A stretch of DNA of 64,000 bases from the NCBI RefSeq assembly GCF_009870125.1, contig NC_046681.1, forward strand, positions 8,073,001 through 8,137,000, given 5' to 3'. The translations under genes and the position numbers were made by a program. This document shows, in pieces, positions 34,601-47,700 of this stretch (the first letter of the stretch is position 1; every line of letters begins with the position of its first letter). This stretch comes from Drosophila pseudoobscura. Its lineage: Eukaryota > Arthropoda > Insecta > Diptera > Drosophilidae. The notes beneath the pieces are model-generated. The model ran no database searches. It was not told where the DNA came from and saw nothing but the letters and a program-made list of their open reading frames with translations.

Positions 34601-37600
34601 TCGGTATCGTTTTTCCCAAAGGGACCATAGCAGGAATAGTGGGCTGTTTTAATGGGCATTCTCGTGGTTAAGGGCATCCATGGGATGCATTTGATGATAA
34701 ATTTTCACCCAAGAGCAATGAACTAATTGATAGGAAACTGCACAGCAACCTATGTCGTTTCGCGGCATTTTAATTTAGTTTTCAATGAAATTTCTCAATT
34801 ACGGAAAAGTGAATCAATTTGTTATAAAAAGTTCTGACACCAATAAAATAATTAATAGGAAACTCAAACTTTAATATTATTTTCTACCAACCAAATAAAG
34901 TATATTATGTACCAAAAAAACAAACAGTCGAAGCATTATAATTTTAAGCAAATTAAAAACAGCATATAGCTTGAATATTTTTTCTTTTTTTTATCATCTG
35001 ATAATTCCATCACAGACTTTAAAGTCAATTGAAAATAAATGCCCCAAAATAAGGAAAACAAAATACATATATTTATTGCCAGAGATTCCACTCTTCAATC
35101 CGTCCATTAAATAATATAAAAATAAGTTATGGTAAAGGAGAAAACCTATTTATAGTCCCTTTTTTACGAGTTGAGCTGCCATGGAAATGATTTTTATTCT
35201 CGCCGCTTGGCACGTAATCATTTATTTGGCCACTCTGCGGTTAATTAAATTTGAAACATAAATAAATATAAATATAAATATAAATGAGTGCATGAATATA
35301 TATATTTCTCAAACGAAAACCGAGTACGCAATCCAATTGCTTGTGGGTGCTGATGCGGATGCGTATGCGGATGAGTAATATATTAATCATACGACCCTTT
35401 GGCGATTTGTTTGGCACTGGATTTGGTGCGGCCTTTTCATTTTATAACTGCTGTTAAACGGTAGGCTTTCTGCCGATGCTACTTTACTATTGGTTTATTT
35501 ATGGTGAGTATAAACAAGAATGGGTTCTACACGGAAACTCTGACACCATTGGTGAAGCTTTTAATAATTTTTTTTTTATATAAAAGCCAATCGATTAAAT
35601 GGGATTAGCTATATTAGATTTTTGCATTGGTGTTATATTTTTAAGCTTATACGATTACGTGCCCTTGTTTATTTCTCTTCGGTAGAAAAGGCATCGTATA
35701 GCATCAGGATGAGTAATGATGTAACATCAATCAAATTGGGAGGGTTCCAGGCAAATTCAACTTACCGCTGCAAACAGTTCTCCCTTTCGCCCAATGCCAA
35801 TTTAACAATATCCGCAAACACAGGAATAACAACCCAATCATTGGGTTTGCCCAATGCCGTTCCCGTTAATGGTGTGGCAGGCGATGATGTTGGTGGCTGC
35901 TCCGCATTGCTGTTGCCAGCCGCAGGCACTGTCGCTGTTTCCGGTGCCGACTTTGCATTCATACCGGAAGTGCCTGTTATGCCAACTGCTCGCCCACTCG
36001 TACTCGCACTTGTCGATGGTCTCTCATCTAAGTCCATTGATGTGGTAGGTCCTGCTCCAGATGATGTTGATGCTCCTTCTCCTCCTATTGATGAAAACGA
36101 CTTGTCCTTAGCCTGCTTATCAGTCTTGAGACTTTGCGGTTGGCCCTGTTCATTTAAGACGATTGCCTGTTTCTGCCACAAATGACCATGTCCCTCGGCA
36201 TGTCGCTGCATGCAATCCAATTGTTGGCACGTCACTTGCAATTTGCTCCACTGTAATCAAATCGAAATCCATAAATGAACATCATTTGTAGTTGTAATCT
36301 TGAAAGGACCTGACTCTGCTCTCCCATGACTTGCCCACCATTTTATTTGCTTTGTATTTGTTTGTTTCCTTCTTGTTTTCTGGTGTATGTATGTTTGTGG
36401 TAAAAGTTTATGGTTGTTCTGTTTGTGTGGGTTTTATGTCTGTAATTTGCGCCGGAAAGATTTAGATCGAATTTTATGAGCGACATTTGGTCTCCCGCTG
36501 ATAACATATCAATTAGGATTTCGAAAGCCAATAAATGGTGTGTGACCCAAAGGACAGGGAAAGCTTAAAACATCTCTGTTATTTATTTGGATTTCATTGA
36601 AAAAGGACCTTCTTTTGTGAACCAAAGAATCAAATCTATTTTATTTTCTGCTGATAATTTAAAAATTTTCCTTTCCACCTTTATTTGTGGCTACAGTCAG
36701 CAACACTTTTGCCATTGCCCAATGGACGCTCATAAACATTTCAGCAGCAACTATAGAAATATGTATTTGGATATACATTCATCTATCACTGGAGCACAAT
36801 GCAGACATCCCGAGACGCCCACCCGCCCAACCATGGCTACTTTTTTGCATAGTTCTGTAAATTTATGCTATTCCCTTGAATTTTTTTATGAGGAGTAGGG
36901 ATTTCTCTCCTTTCCTTTGTCCCGCTGCGCACTGCACACTTTTCAGCGACCAGCATTGTCCAGGGCAGTGCACAGGGCGTTGTACAATTTATGACCAACG
37001 GAATGCAACAACAATGAGGATTATAAATAAAAATAGGAAAAGTTTGGTGAAAACCTGAAGTACATTTAAAGCATTCGAGCTTCCAAATGAAGGTGAGATC
37101 AAAACGTTGAAAGCTACTTCTAGAATTTTGTGTAAAAGACACTTCGCTATGCCTCCATCTTCCAGCTAACCCAATGATGCTATATACTAAAGAACATCTC
37201 TTTAGTACCAAACATGCAACTTCATAATGAATAAAATACAAGCCAAAGTCATTTAAGGCACCAGAAAGAAGCATAAAGTAACTTTTAACATGGTTTTTTG
37301 TTTGTCCATATTTATAAATGGCAAAAGGAACGCAACGCCTAATGTGAAAATGTTCTGGCAACAAAGGGGAAAAGCGCGAGATAGAAAGTGAAGGGGAAAG
37401 GCGTGGAATCCATTAACTAATTAAAAAGTTTTTTTTAACGCAAACTAGCTTCATTTGCCGCTGAATGCACGGCAACACTCTGCGTTCTATTGAAGGAGTG
37501 CTGGAAAGATGGCCACAAGTCAAGAGGTGCGGGCGATGTGCCAAATAACTAAATATACCATATATATGTAAAACTGACGAAATTGGGACATCGGCAACGA

Positions 37601-40600
37601 AAATGTGGTTACCATTCTTCCTTTTTTCGAGAGGTTAACCTTTGTGCAAAAAAAGTAGCGAGAAAGTCAAAAACATTTCGTTGTTATGAAAACATGGCAC
37701 AGAAAATGTGGCACAGAGATGACGGCCACACTGAGTGGCTAATTAACATTTTTTTATATATATAAAATAATATTTTCTAAAATATTTTATAAAATAATAT
37801 ATTCCCAAGCTTTTACTTAACCTTTAAGTTTACTTAAAGAGCCTTAAACAATGGGAGTAATCGCATTGCGAACAAATACCATTTGGGAGGAGTACATCCA
37901 TTACAACGTTCAATATTTAACTAGAAACCGAAGGACTAAGGCCCGAACATGGCACTAAAATGCATTAGGCTGCATAAATATCTGCTGACACGAACAAATA
38001 TCCTCCGCATCGGGTCCAGCGTCGAGTCGAAAAGATTTCCATCAGACTCACATACACACACACATATCCATATAAGAAGACTAAGAGAAAATGATGGCAC
38101 CAAAAAGGAAAAGCAAAGTTTCTTAAGGCAAAGGACTCTTTTGGCCTGCACTGTGGATGAGGCAGAATCTTTATGGTTTTGTCCTTGCCAAGGGAAGCAT
38201 GATTTGGGATAGATGCTTGTAGTCCGTAGAAGGAGTATAGTAGTTGGGGAATCCAAGGGTATTTACATGTTCGACCAGTGCAAGCAAACCTTTTTTCCTT
38301 ACGCATTTTAAATGGCCTCCAGCGCTGCTGTCTAACTTTTTACAAAATGCAATGACACTGCATATAGGGGCACAGACCCACACACAAAAGTAGATGCACA
38401 TGGCACAAGATGCAGTATTGTTATTTCTGCCTTCTTCTTTGAGAAGATTATAATACTACGAATATGCACAATGTACATAGATTCCGTTACGATAAATTTA
38501 GCTGAGTTTCGGTCTTAAAAATATAAATCCTATATTGAAATTTACTCTTCCCGTTCTATGAAAATGTAATTTGAATTAAGGTATTTTTCCAATGATTTTC
38601 CATTTGCCTTGGGGACAACCATTATCCAAAAGTATCTCAGTGCCATGTCCCAGCGCCAATTAAAATTTCACAGCGCCATTTGCAAGGTGGCTTGCCACGT
38701 AATATACCTATAAAATTGTAGTCTATTTTAATTTCAAGCATTTATTCGCCAAATTTATGTCGCGCACGTTCCCCTGATTGTCGGTGCTGTCTGTCCTTGG
38801 TTTTTGTCTCGTTTTGGAACTGAGCGAAATTAAGTTTTGCTTGTTGTAGGTTTAAACCGAACTTGGGAAGTTAGCAAGTTAGGAACTAAGGTTAATTTAC
38901 TTTGAGCGATGAAGTCTTAGTTTCTTTGAATATTAATTTTGTTTAAATGAAGAAATTTGTTGTAATGCTGAAGCCACAAAAGTCTTGAAGAGAGAGTTTT
39001 CAAGTTTTAGGAATTTAATTGAAGCAGAAATGTTGTAAGCCAGAAGTGAAATATAGATATTTGAGGGAACGTAGAAGGAGATAATTAACAAGTACATAAA
39101 AGTTATCTTTAAATAAAAAAATGACTATATGTGTGGAAACATTGAAAGATAGTTTTGTAATTAAAAGAATCCATTCAGTAAATTGAATTAACCGTATCTC
39201 TACATTACTTTCCATACTATGTCTCTCTTTTGCTCTCTTCTAAAACCAGCTAAAATCGATCCGAATATACCGAACTTTAATGATTGAATTCTAAATTATA
39301 ATATACTCGCATATACTTTATTGCCCAACAGAATCGTTGTGGTTACTTAATTATCTTTGGACATAAACTGCTAGGGAAATTGGTTTCTGCATTTTGTATT
39401 GCATAAATAAAACAAATTCCACATTAATTATACATTTTTTCTGGCATGCTAAAATAAATTAGGAGTTTTTTCAATTAGCATTGAGGGCGTGATTAACTAC
39501 ATATTTTATTTATTTATTCAGCAAACTATGCTAATCATCGACCATAACCTTTGACAGTTGATTTGGGTATCGACTCACCGTAATTTTCAGCCTCGCTATC
39601 GCGGGTGATTCCAGAGATTCCAGAATGGCTGTGGCGCTATTGTAGTTGCCCACGAGCAGACAATACTGGGCCACGCCACTCCAACGCTCCACGGTGCGAC
39701 TCCGGTCCTCTATGCCGCCACACTGTCATGGTGATGTTCCCGGCAGAGGGTGCAGCATTCGAAATGAAAGATTTATTTGATTACGGAAGTTAGTTAGACG
39801 TTGCCAATGGATGGTTAGAGTGAGAGAACACACGGACATGGATGGACCCACGTGACTTGGCCGAAGTTTCAACGAGTCGCTTACACGGCCAACTGGCAAA
39901 CTGTCAATGGGACAGTTACGAACGGCATAAATTATAAGCCATCTTGCCTGGCTGCCCGTCCGACTGCCTGCCTGCCTGCCTGCCTGTCTCCTGAATTCCC
40001 AAGTAAAGTCATGTGAGTCCGTGGACTCGTACCTGGACACGTACTGCTCTGCATATTTAGCATGCATGGGAATTTTAATTCAATCCACAGGGTCTAAGGA
40101 CTCATGCGCTACGTTTAACTTGAGCACCGTGCCTGGTCTGACCCGCTGGTTTGGGCCAGGACTGGACTGGAGCGGATTGCTGAGACTCCGACATGGTTAT
40201 GAACCCATCTTCCTCGGCTCCTTCCGCATTACCCCACTCACCTGCAGTATCTCATTGCAAACAAACAGACGCAGACGTGCCGACCAATCCAGATACGTTT
40301 CCAGGTTGCATGTCTTCTTTGGATCCTGTGCGCCGGGCGGTCCGCCCGATGTTGATGGTTGGTCCCATTTCTTCTGCATAAAAAAAAAGAGAGAGTGCTA
40401 CAGTGGAGTGTTTCGATAATGAGATATCCATTACTAATATCGGAAATTGTTACGGATTGTTGGGAAGCGTTGGGAATAATAATTTTCTTAGATATAGAAT
40501 GATATAGAGTGAGAACCGCCCTAGATTTGATGACTGGGAACTTATTTTCCTCACTCTGTCGGCAATGATAAGCCAAGCATCCGCAGATACTAGCACTATT

Positions 40601-43600
40601 ATTTATTCGGATTAGGAAGGTACACAACAATTACTATTTATAAAGATCTAGATCGCATATTCTTTATGCAGTCACAAGCACTTCTCTCTGAAGGTTGCAT
40701 CCATTCGAAGTAGTCCAACAAACCCGCCTACGAGTACAGGGTAGAAGGTTAAATCCAGTTATAAAAAATTTCTGTGGAAATGAGATGGGAACTGCCGAGG
40801 AGTGGCCTGAAGCGAGACCCTACAGGGGGAGCATTGTTAATGAAGCTGCTTGTCATCATTTTAATTGCATGTCCTTGTAAGTGAGTATAAGTGTGACTGT
40901 ATTTTTTTGTGTTTGCCTGAGTGTGTATGAGTATTCTCTGTGTAATTTAATGGTAAATGTTGACTTGTGCAAGGAAAACTTTTGCAATTGAGAGAGTTCA
41001 AGAATACGCGTATAATTTAATTAAGACAGAGAATAATGTGCGGTTTTCTTGGACAGTTCAATTAAAACCTTGGTTGACGCTGAGCGATCTATTAAATATA
41101 TGTATAGATTCTGTTAGAGTTAGAGAGTTCGACGGTCAAAGTTGTGCCATAAAAACCAACAGAAAAAGAATGCCAATGGTAATTCCTCTTTTCGTTGATA
41201 AACATGATATCAGTTACGATTCTGCTATCAATCTCTTCAGAAAATCTGCAAAATTTCATGCTCCCTCTTAAACCTGGAAATTTTGCCAGTACTTACCTGT
41301 TTATCCAACAGAATCATGCTGCTGCACTGCAGGAACTCCTCGCCGCCAATGTGCTTGGCCAATTTCTTCTCCAGTCGGCAGACGATTTGTGCGTATTGCG
41401 TGGCAGTCGGACAGTGGAATGTTGTTTCGACTACGGTCTGCAGCCAGCACCGAAAAAAGCCCAAAGGATGCAAAACAAGACAATGATTTAAAGTGGGGAT
41501 TAGGCAGATTGCTCTTCCAGAGCTCCGCATCCACTTACCTTGTCGGTAGTGCTGTTGGTCTGTTGGCAGGCACGGAGGTCGGCCTCATGTCTCTCTAAAT
41601 CAGTCAATCGTTTTAGTAAGGCACTCAGTGTTTGGGAGACAACTGCTTCTAAATGCGAATTGGAACATCTGCATGGGGGAGTCGATTGAGTTGAAGTGTT
41701 GTTCTTGCTAAGTTCCTGAAGAGGGAAATGGAATTTTCTGCTGCTCACCTGGCAACGATATGTTTGACATGGCTCATCATGCGCTCATCCCGGTAGTCGT
41801 AGGGGAACTTCATCGTCCACTCGGCCAAGAGGGCTACTAATGATTCTAAACATTCGCTATCAGGTACCGAGTCCAATAGTTTACCCAGCAGTTCATGGGG
41901 ACGCAGAAATAGGCGTGACGATAATAAAAACGAGAATATAAATTCCTGCAAACGAATAAAAGAAAAATAAAACTCAATTAAGCTTTATCTACACAGCATA
42001 ATAAAAACGAGAGGGAATTATACAGTCGAGTGGACCGACAGTGTGATACGCTGTAACTAGTTTTGAATATAAAACTATAGTCAAGAATATGCTGGGTATT
42101 GCCTTTGATGCTGACCGAGAATCTGGAGATATCCTATTCGTGTTGCAAGCATCTAGTCACAATCATAGTACCCTTGAGCATAGGGCATACCAAATGTAGT
42201 TCCCATAGTTGGAACATGTCAGCAATTAGCTTTATTCCTTGTCGTTATTGCTGGGCTTAGCCAACTTTTCTTTTGCCGAAGGCCATAGCACATCAGCTCC
42301 ATCAAATTAGCGCTAATCTCCGGATTTGTTTGCAACGATTTAATTATTTTTGCACTTGGTCCTTGTGGTCCCAGGTCCGCTCTCTCTCGCATGCAGGATT
42401 GTCCTTGTATCCTGTACCCAGTCTCTTGTTGTGTTTGCCCTTTGGCTGTGCTTGGATCTGGGTTCGGGCCTGGCTCTGGGAAAGGGCCACGTTGGTCTGT
42501 TGGCTGCCTTTTGGTTTGTGGTTTTTCGGCTCGTGCCAGAAAATTCAACTTGGCAACTGTTTAAGAGTTTGGCTGGTCCTAGCGACTAAGTAGGAACTGA
42601 TTTGTATTCCATTTGGCGTTTGAAATATACGAGATACATTTACGATTTTTGGAGAGTTGCATTTTCCATAAGGAAAAGTCTTTAAAGTTTGCCAAAAATA
42701 CAAATTTTGTATGTTGATTTTTGCTAAAATATGTTTAAGGTTTTAAAAAACGCATACTCCAAATAATATTTAATTTCGGATTCATTTTATTTGTATTTAA
42801 ATGGAAAAATATGCAAAAGATATTTGTTCATTTGCAATTTAGAATAGGCCAAATGAATTTCCATTTACTATTCTTTTTATTTTGTACAAATTGCCAAAAA
42901 ATAATTCCAAATAATATGATTTATTTATTTTATGGCAAGAATTTCATTAAACATTTAGCATGGAAGCGGACAAAATTGCAATATTTACGAGCAAATTGAG
43001 ATTCAGTTTTCATTTCCCATTTATTTTCTAATTTCTTTTTAATTGGAAATATGTACATAGTTGAAACATTCCAGAGTAAAAATGATGATTCTTACCTTAT
43101 CTAAGTCGATGACATTCTTGGGTATTAGCGCCTCGACGAGGGAGTCCAATGGCCCAGAAACTATTCTACCGTTTATGTACATAATGCCACCGGAACCCAA
43201 AACCGAGCTCTGTCAAAAGATATGCAAACAGTAAATATATATTTTTATTCGAAACTAATTACTCTCTCGAGTGGTAATAGGGAGGGGTACGGGGAAAAGC
43301 CAGGGTAAATGTAAATTAAAATTAAACCAATTTACATGGCTAATCAAATGCTGGGTCTGGCACAGAAAAAACTGAAAATTATTATTAAATTGCCATTTGG
43401 CAAAACATTTTGCTTAATTACCGCTGAGCGTACCTCAAAATTAATATCACATTGGCTGCGTTTGTGCGGATTTTTGGGCACATCGTACTGGACGACATCG
43501 TCCCCGACACCCACACGGTTGTGCCCAACCGATTTTGCGGCAAGCTGCGGACAAACAAAGTGCAAATTAATGGATAATAAAGGGTCCGTCCTCAAAATGT

Positions 43601-44345
43601 GGATATATGTAGGTTCATAGGTGCTCCAGAGTTCGCAATATACAGAAATTTTATGTGTATTTTACTTGGAAAACAACTACGTGAGATGCAGAACACACAC
43701 TCTATTGCAGAGTTTATAGCTAAAATTGTAATATATCTATGGGGGGAAAACCAGAGGTCCTGTCGTTTATTTGTGGGAATAAATTAATGAGTTATGCTTT
43801 GAAACACTTGAAATGTATGCTTTAATTTAAAAAACTAACAAAATAGATTTAAAGAGCTTCCACAACTGCTTTCGAGTTGCTGTTGGGGTGCAAGAGCTTT
43901 CCGGAACACAATCGAATGCCATGAATGAAAAATGATTGGATACGAGTATGCTGAATGCACTGTAGTAATCACTCACCTCGATTTGCTGAAACCCCATTTC
44001 CAAGTCATATGCACTCAACTGCTCCGCGCTGTGTCGCCGCCTGTAGCGTATGCCCAGGCCCCCGGGGCCAGCGGCAAGAAAAGCTGTCTCCGCTGTCAGA
44101 TTGCCGGCATCCAGAGAGAAAATGCCACCATTTGCCGCCTCGAGAGATGCAACCGGCTCGTTCTCCAGGCAGCAGTCATCGCTGTCGGAGCTGCTGCTGC
44201 TGCTGGGGTGGCGGCAGCGACGACGCCGACGATGGCGGCATTTGTCGCGATCCCGCTGGCCGCGCGATTTTTGCAGCACAGTCTGCTTGCAGCGCATGCC
44301 GCAGGCGATGGCGGATATCTTACTGGCATAAAAGTACATCGCCAT
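22637..44345 (-). CDS. RasGEF1-type guanine nucleotide exchange factor
   Basis: Eleven coding exons join in frame to 686 residues: 44345-43977, 43544-43434, 43209-43096, 41945-41749, 41668-41539, 41437-41297, 40373-40242, 39722-39579, 36250-35766, 32751-32585 and 22707-22637. Exon 1 is basic/Ser-rich (RRRRRCRHPSSSSSSDSDD). Exons 3-5 carry the RasGEFN domain (INGRIVSGPLDSLVEALIP, FSFLLSSRLFLRPHELL, WTMKFPYDYRDERMM). Exons 6-10 carry the CDC25 catalytic domain (GGEEFLQ, CNLETYLDWSARL, NEILQ, VGNYNSATAILESL, ARLKITW, VVIPVF, LQNGHIN). The order matches vertebrate RASGEF1, a Rap2/Ras activator at membranes. A Ser/Thr/Gly/Pro-rich insert of about 100 residues splits the catalytic domain in exon 9. 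The ATG has an in-frame TGA two codons upstream. The terminal exon is only 71 bp but continues the family pattern (LMMASFDCEEPNN versus LYLASYESEGPEN). The shortest exons are the least certain. Confidence 0.9.
22708..32584 (-). other. 9.9-kb last intron of the RasGEF gene
   Basis: No protein-coding gene was recognised on either strand. It holds AT-rich sequence, several short ATACCCT-type fragments (near 22980, 24550, 29930) and a GC-richer block at about 29420-29860 ending in a strong GTAAGTAAG donor-like site. Confidence 0.6.
29420..29860 (+). other. GC-rich block, possible solo LTR or non-coding exon
   Basis: The base composition differs from the surrounding AT-rich intron. The block has an open frame with Ala/Leu/Ser-rich, unrecognised content at 29483-29764. 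It ends at a strong donor-like GAGGTAAGTAAG near 29849. I see no clear TG...CA ends or target-site duplication, so its nature is open. Confidence 0.25.
32896..33997 (-). mobile_element. DINE/INE-1 (mini-me)-like non-autonomous element
   Basis: The ends TTATACCCGATACT (32896-32909) and AGTATCGGGTATAA (33984-33997) are perfect 14-bp inverted repeats. On the minus strand the element contains the hallmark order of this Drosophila family: a conserved core with TATAAAGTATATATA and TTCTTGATCAGCAT, then a GTCC/GTCT microsatellite (33774-33853), then CGCCCAC-type segments. There is no coding capacity. A module is repeated inside about three times (see findings). The family is usually grouped with Helitron-related repeats, and that assignment is from memory. 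Confidence 0.85.
33774..33853. repeat. ACGGACAG (GTCY-type) microsatellite
   Basis: About ten units of ACGGACAG/ACGGACGG lie inside the DINE-like element, as is typical of this family. Confidence 0.9.
36251..39578 (-). other. RasGEF intron between exons 8 and 9
   Basis: No additional gene recognised. ORFs of 60-175 codons here overlap on both strands without domains and look like chance frames. Confidence 0.6.
39960..39990. repeat. TGCC microsatellite
   Basis: Tandem TGCC units lie in a RasGEF intron. Confidence 0.8.
41946..43095 (-). other. RasGEF intron between exons 3 and 4
   Basis: AT-rich intron without recognised features. Plus-strand frames near 42273-42593 are opposite a proline-rich chance frame and show no family. 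Confidence 0.6.
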
Positions 44346-44715
44346 GTGTCACGTTCGGGCAGCCGCTCCTGACGCGGTCATGTGTGTGGGGGCTGTGTGG
44401 GTTGGCTGCTTCTGGGGGTGCTTCTGGGGTGTGTCCTTCGGACGGACTCCTGTCCTCGTTTAATGCATGCGCATGGATCGGGCAGGTGAAAAGTTACCCT
44501 TCCTCATGGCCGGACACGTAGGTGACAGTGCGGTTGATTTTCCTCCAATCAAACGTCAATTTCGTTTGGGATTAGAGGTTCGGCTGGCGCGCACTGACCA
44601 AACGACTCTCGTATTCCGTTTTAGTCCTTTGGGGTAGGCTTAGTTGACACTTCATTCCGTATATCGTTTCTCGATTTTCCAATTTCCACACCGGCTCTTG
44701 GGTCTTTCTCAATGC
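44346..44715 (-). promoter_or_regulatory. 5' UTR part of RasGEF coding exon 1, with upstream splice acceptor
   Basis: On the minus strand, CTCTTTTTTCTGTTGCAG ends at 44716. It is a strong polypyrimidine/AG acceptor, so the exon with the start codon probably begins at 44715. At least one non-coding exon then lies further right, outside what I can identify. This leaves the true promoter unknown. Confidence 0.55.
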
Positions 44716-47700
44716 CTGCAACAGAAAAAAGAGGCAAATCAGAAATTGCGTCGGGCTAATACTCTAGGCACAAGCGGCGTCAACAAGTTAACTTTTCGGT
44801 CCATCGCAGCACATTACTCATACGCCGTGTTGCTCTCGAACAAGTGCTTAAATCACTGGCCTCCTCCTATAGCTGCCTCAGTGAAAGTGTGTCTATGTGT
44901 GGGCGTTATGGTTACGGTTATTATCCCTTTGGGCCCACTTCCCACTTGCTACTCATCAGCCCATAGACATGTGCGCATCGTCAATAAGGGCGTAACCGAA
45001 ACGTCCGGATGGGAAGGAAAAGGACGGTTGCCCATTACTTGGGTCGATGGCAATCATTAAATCACTGCAGATGCGTTAAGACCCAAACAGCAACCGATAT
45101 CAGAATTGATGTATAGACGCGTTCAGACCCCCAAATACCAAAAAAATCATCAATGATGTATAGATTGGTTCAAGGTTATCCATGAATAAACATTTTTGGC
45201 CTGGATTTCTTCTCGTATAGAGCAAAAGAGGCGAATGGACCTTTGTTCTTTGGTCTTGTGGCTATTAAAGATGAACTCTGAACTTAATCAAGAGCAAATG
45301 TACATTTGCTGTAAGTATGTAATAATATATCCATATTGGCTGCGTAGGCATATTGATTTATGGTGGCCTTCCGGTTAGGTGTCGAAAGCATTCAATAATT
45401 TTGATATTCATGAATATAAATTCAAAAAAATAAATTTTTTTTTTCAGTAATTTCTCCACGCATTTACGAATTCAATAAAGAGTCTCATTAGCTTGAAAGT
45501 AATGAGCTTCGTTTTTTTTTTGTTTAATCATGGCATCAAATGAACAAATTTATTCTTTCCTGAAAACCTTTAAAGCAGACAGACCCAAATCCAAAAACGG
45601 TATTAAGAATTCGTGTATTCTCTGCAGGCTGTGTCGAAAAAACTGTTTCCCATATTATGAAGGGATTTTCACGTGCGCGGATTTATCAAGGCAGTCCGTT
45701 AAGGAAATAAGAAAACTGTGGCAGGCGGCTTGAAAGGAGATTTGGCAAGCACAAAAGATAACAATAGCTCGGCAGAGGCAGATTGCAGCTTGATACGTAT
45801 GAAATATCCATTAAATAATAAATATATGCAAATATGTACATGAAACGCAAAAGGCAGCGCCTGAAATACGGACGTGGATTGTGATTAAAAGGAAGTTCCT
45901 GTTGAGAGTGCACTCCAGCACCTGTCTGGCAACTGCTTATGGAAATAAGCAAGCAAATCCAATTTATATTAACCTAATTCCGGCTCGTCATCATCTTTGA
46001 GTCATGGCTTTTGTCAGCCAAAATTCAACAGTTGCCGTGCCCCCCATTCACTCGAACTTTCGAATTTCCCAACCGAAGTGGCAGCAATTGATGGCAATGC
46101 CAGAAGCAGAAATCAATGCCATGTCAGGGACTGGTGCTTTACACAATGCTCTTTTCATCTCCTTAAGAAGTATTTTCTTTCACAGCCTCACCTTCATTCC
46201 AACCTCAGTTACAGACCCATACCAAGGCGTCGAATGTTGCGTCATTCACAAATTGCCAATTAAGGAGACCAGATTCATGGGTGCTTCATCTGTTGATGAG
46301 AGTCTCCTTACCTTTTGCATACCTACTATTTGTATTTGGATTTTTGTTTGGATTTGTTATTTACATAAGCCATGCATAATAAATCATTTCTGTGTGCAAT
46401 CTCCATTTTAATGTGGCCAATCCCAGTCGAAACAGAAAAGGGGATTACAGGCTTAGTGGCTCAACAAATACGAGAGTATCCTTTCGGCTGTCCATCTGTA
46501 TATGGAATGAATATAGTCGATTGGCAAATAGTCAAAGTGAATCACGAATGAGCTTAAAATAGGAATCATTCGCCAATAATCGTTTAAAATAATTTTTAGG
46601 GGAAAACGCATGTTGGACAAGCCACATTTACATCCCAAATTTCACATATGGTATACGTATATGTTACAAGGAACCCCCAAAACTACATAATCCAGTCAAC
46701 AGTTGTGAAATTACAATTCAAGAGGAAATCTGAAAGGGGGAATGTGCCAAAAAAATGCTCAAACAAGAATTGGCACAAAAATATATCTCATGCTGCTTTC
46801 ATTTGCATTAGATTTGGATACCCTTAAAGAAGGTAATGTGATTTTGATTAAATATTTGCAACGAATAGAAGAAAGTATTTTCAAAATTAAATAATTTTAA
46901 TTTGGGTATATAGATACATATGTACATGATGTGTGATTGGCTATCTTTTCCTCAGAAAACTCGGCAAGATTGGGTCACATAAACGTATCATGGATAGGGA
47001 TCTATAGTGACAACATATCAAAAAAAGACCCGAATCTATTCCATTCTGTATTTAGTTAATACTTTTTCTGTTTTTTTAAAGATGTCAAAACATGTCAATT
47101 TACAAAACAATGCATTTTTCTCAATAAAACAGTATTATACATTTGTGAACGGTTTTTAAAACCTCGATAATATTATCCGATTACCAAATTACATTTCTGC
47201 CATAGATTGTATGTTGAAGATTATTTTATCTGGAAAACTGGTATCAGAATTAGAATACTTTAGCATGTTTCTGCTGAAGGAATATATCTTATACATATAT
47301 GTGTATATGTATATTTTGTTGATTTTTTAGCAATCAGTTGCCCAAGACATCAGCAAAGAGATTTATGGACTTAAGGCACAGATTTGATAGGATATACAAA
47401 CTTCGGCATATTAAACTTGTTCATCTTTCCTGCTTTTCTTTTACATAATCATATATTTGTGTGTGGTCCATCTGTGTGGTATATCTGCATGGTTTCTGGT
47501 GTATCTATGTGTGCAGTGCTATGTGTTTTGTTTGTGTGTGACCGGCTCTTGCCTTATCTGCATGCATACGTACATATATACATTTTGTGTTGCCTACATT
47601 TTGGGGCTGCCATACATGACGAGTTTCAAGCTCAAGTGAGCGTAACAAAGGCGGAACACACACAAAACTTATGATAGGAACACATACTCGTATTCGACAA

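Larger units (their letters stand above)
32752..35765 (-). other. RasGEF intron holding a DINE/INE-1-like element
   Basis: Between exons 9 and 10. Apart from the mobile element at 32896-33997 I see only AT-rich sequence and a small AAATAT-type microsatellite near 35262-35285. Confidence 0.7.

Noticed and set aside
43932-44521. Plus-strand frames of 146-188 codons
   Set aside because: Opposite the first coding exon of the RasGEF gene; no independent domain or codon evidence.
46004-46411. 135-codon plus-strand frame
   Set aside because: No domain, no intron or promoter signals, and composition like surrounding DNA; two overlapping frames of similar length exist.
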